In this document: positions 5,402 through 5,437 of the stretch, piece by piece | Layout: every line of letters starts with the position of its first letter | Numbering within the stretch: the stretch's first letter is position 1 | From: Yeguia hominis | GTDB lineage: Bacteria > Bacillota > Clostridia > Oscillospirales > Acutalibacteraceae | Direction: 5' to 3' | Length of the DNA: 5,437 bases | Assembly: GCF_014384705.1 (NCBI RefSeq) | Contig: NZ_JACRSN010000036.1 | Span: 1-5,437 of the forward strand | Notes under the pieces: generated by a model | What the model was told of the DNA's origin: nothing | The model's input: only the letters and a program-made list of their open reading frames with translations | Database searches by the model: none | Translations under genes and position numbers: made by a program

Positions 5402-5437
5402 ATGAAAGACATTACAAGCACGATTACCAAGCCCCTC
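5402..5437 (+). CDS. Start of a further mobile-element gene, cut by the window end
   Basis: The ATG at 5402 follows GGAGG (5390-5394) with a 7-nt gap and opens a frame of 12 codons (MKDITSTITKPL) that runs off the window. It lies 62 nt after the relaxase stop with no terminator between, so it probably belongs to the same transcript. The product cannot be identified from 12 residues. Confidence 0.6.
   Translation, partial: MKDITSTITKPL

Larger units (their letters stand above)
2521..5437 (+). mobile_element. Part of a mobilizable or integrative conjugative element (RepA-like ATPase, oriT-like region, MobV relaxase)
   Basis: The run of small Cys-rich protein, RepA-like ATPase, oriT-like hairpin region and MobV relaxase is a mobilization/replication module. 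It is by eye richer in G+C than the surface-protein gene before it, consistent with a different origin. The left limit is set by convenience at the terminator; no integrase, direct repeat or terminal inverted repeat is seen, and the element continues past the right edge. It could be an integrated mobilizable element, part of a larger ICE, or a plasmid. Confidence 0.65.

Overview
The window looks like DNA from a gut-type Clostridia member (Bacillota; an Oscillospiraceae/Lachnospiraceae-like host is an inference, not proven). The grounds are strong AGGAGG-type ribosome binding sites, a cell-wall surface protein with a Gram-positive sorting signal of the SPxTG type, and a mobilization module of MobV type. 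All convincing genes are on the + strand.

Layout. (1) 1-371: a short reading frame begins after a good ribosome binding site. It runs at once into a perfect pentanucleotide tract, 12 copies of TCGGC at 60-119, so it looks like a slippage (phase-variation) switch. A region rich in inverted repeats follows and leads into the next gene. (2) 372-2450: a secreted, wall-anchored adhesin-like protein of 692 aa, with a signal peptide, a GLUG-type solenoid, a PEGA-like segment, three tandem 64-residue FIVAR-type repeats, an SPQTG sorting motif, a membrane helix and a basic tail. An intrinsic terminator follows at 2489-2518. (3) 2521-2708: a non-coding stretch whose inverted repeats can form an H-type pseudoknot, just upstream of the next operon. 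(4) 2709-5437: part of a mobile element. It has a 57-aa Cys-rich protein, a RepA-like RecA-fold ATPase that overlaps it by ATGA, an origin-of-transfer-like region at 3957-4048, a MobV (Pre/Mob) relaxase, and the first 12 codons of another gene cut by the window end.

How the parts work together. The relaxase should recognise the hairpin/nick region just upstream of its own gene and pilot a DNA strand into a recipient. The RepA-like ATPase and the small Cys-rich protein look like the replication or processing arm of the same element. The surface protein may be cargo of the element or chromosomal DNA beside it; no integrase, att site or element end is visible here, so the window cannot decide. 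The points most worth a second look are the TCGGC tract ahead of a surface-protein gene, the possible pseudoknot leader at 2604-2668, and the predicted oriT with a pMV158-like nick sequence.
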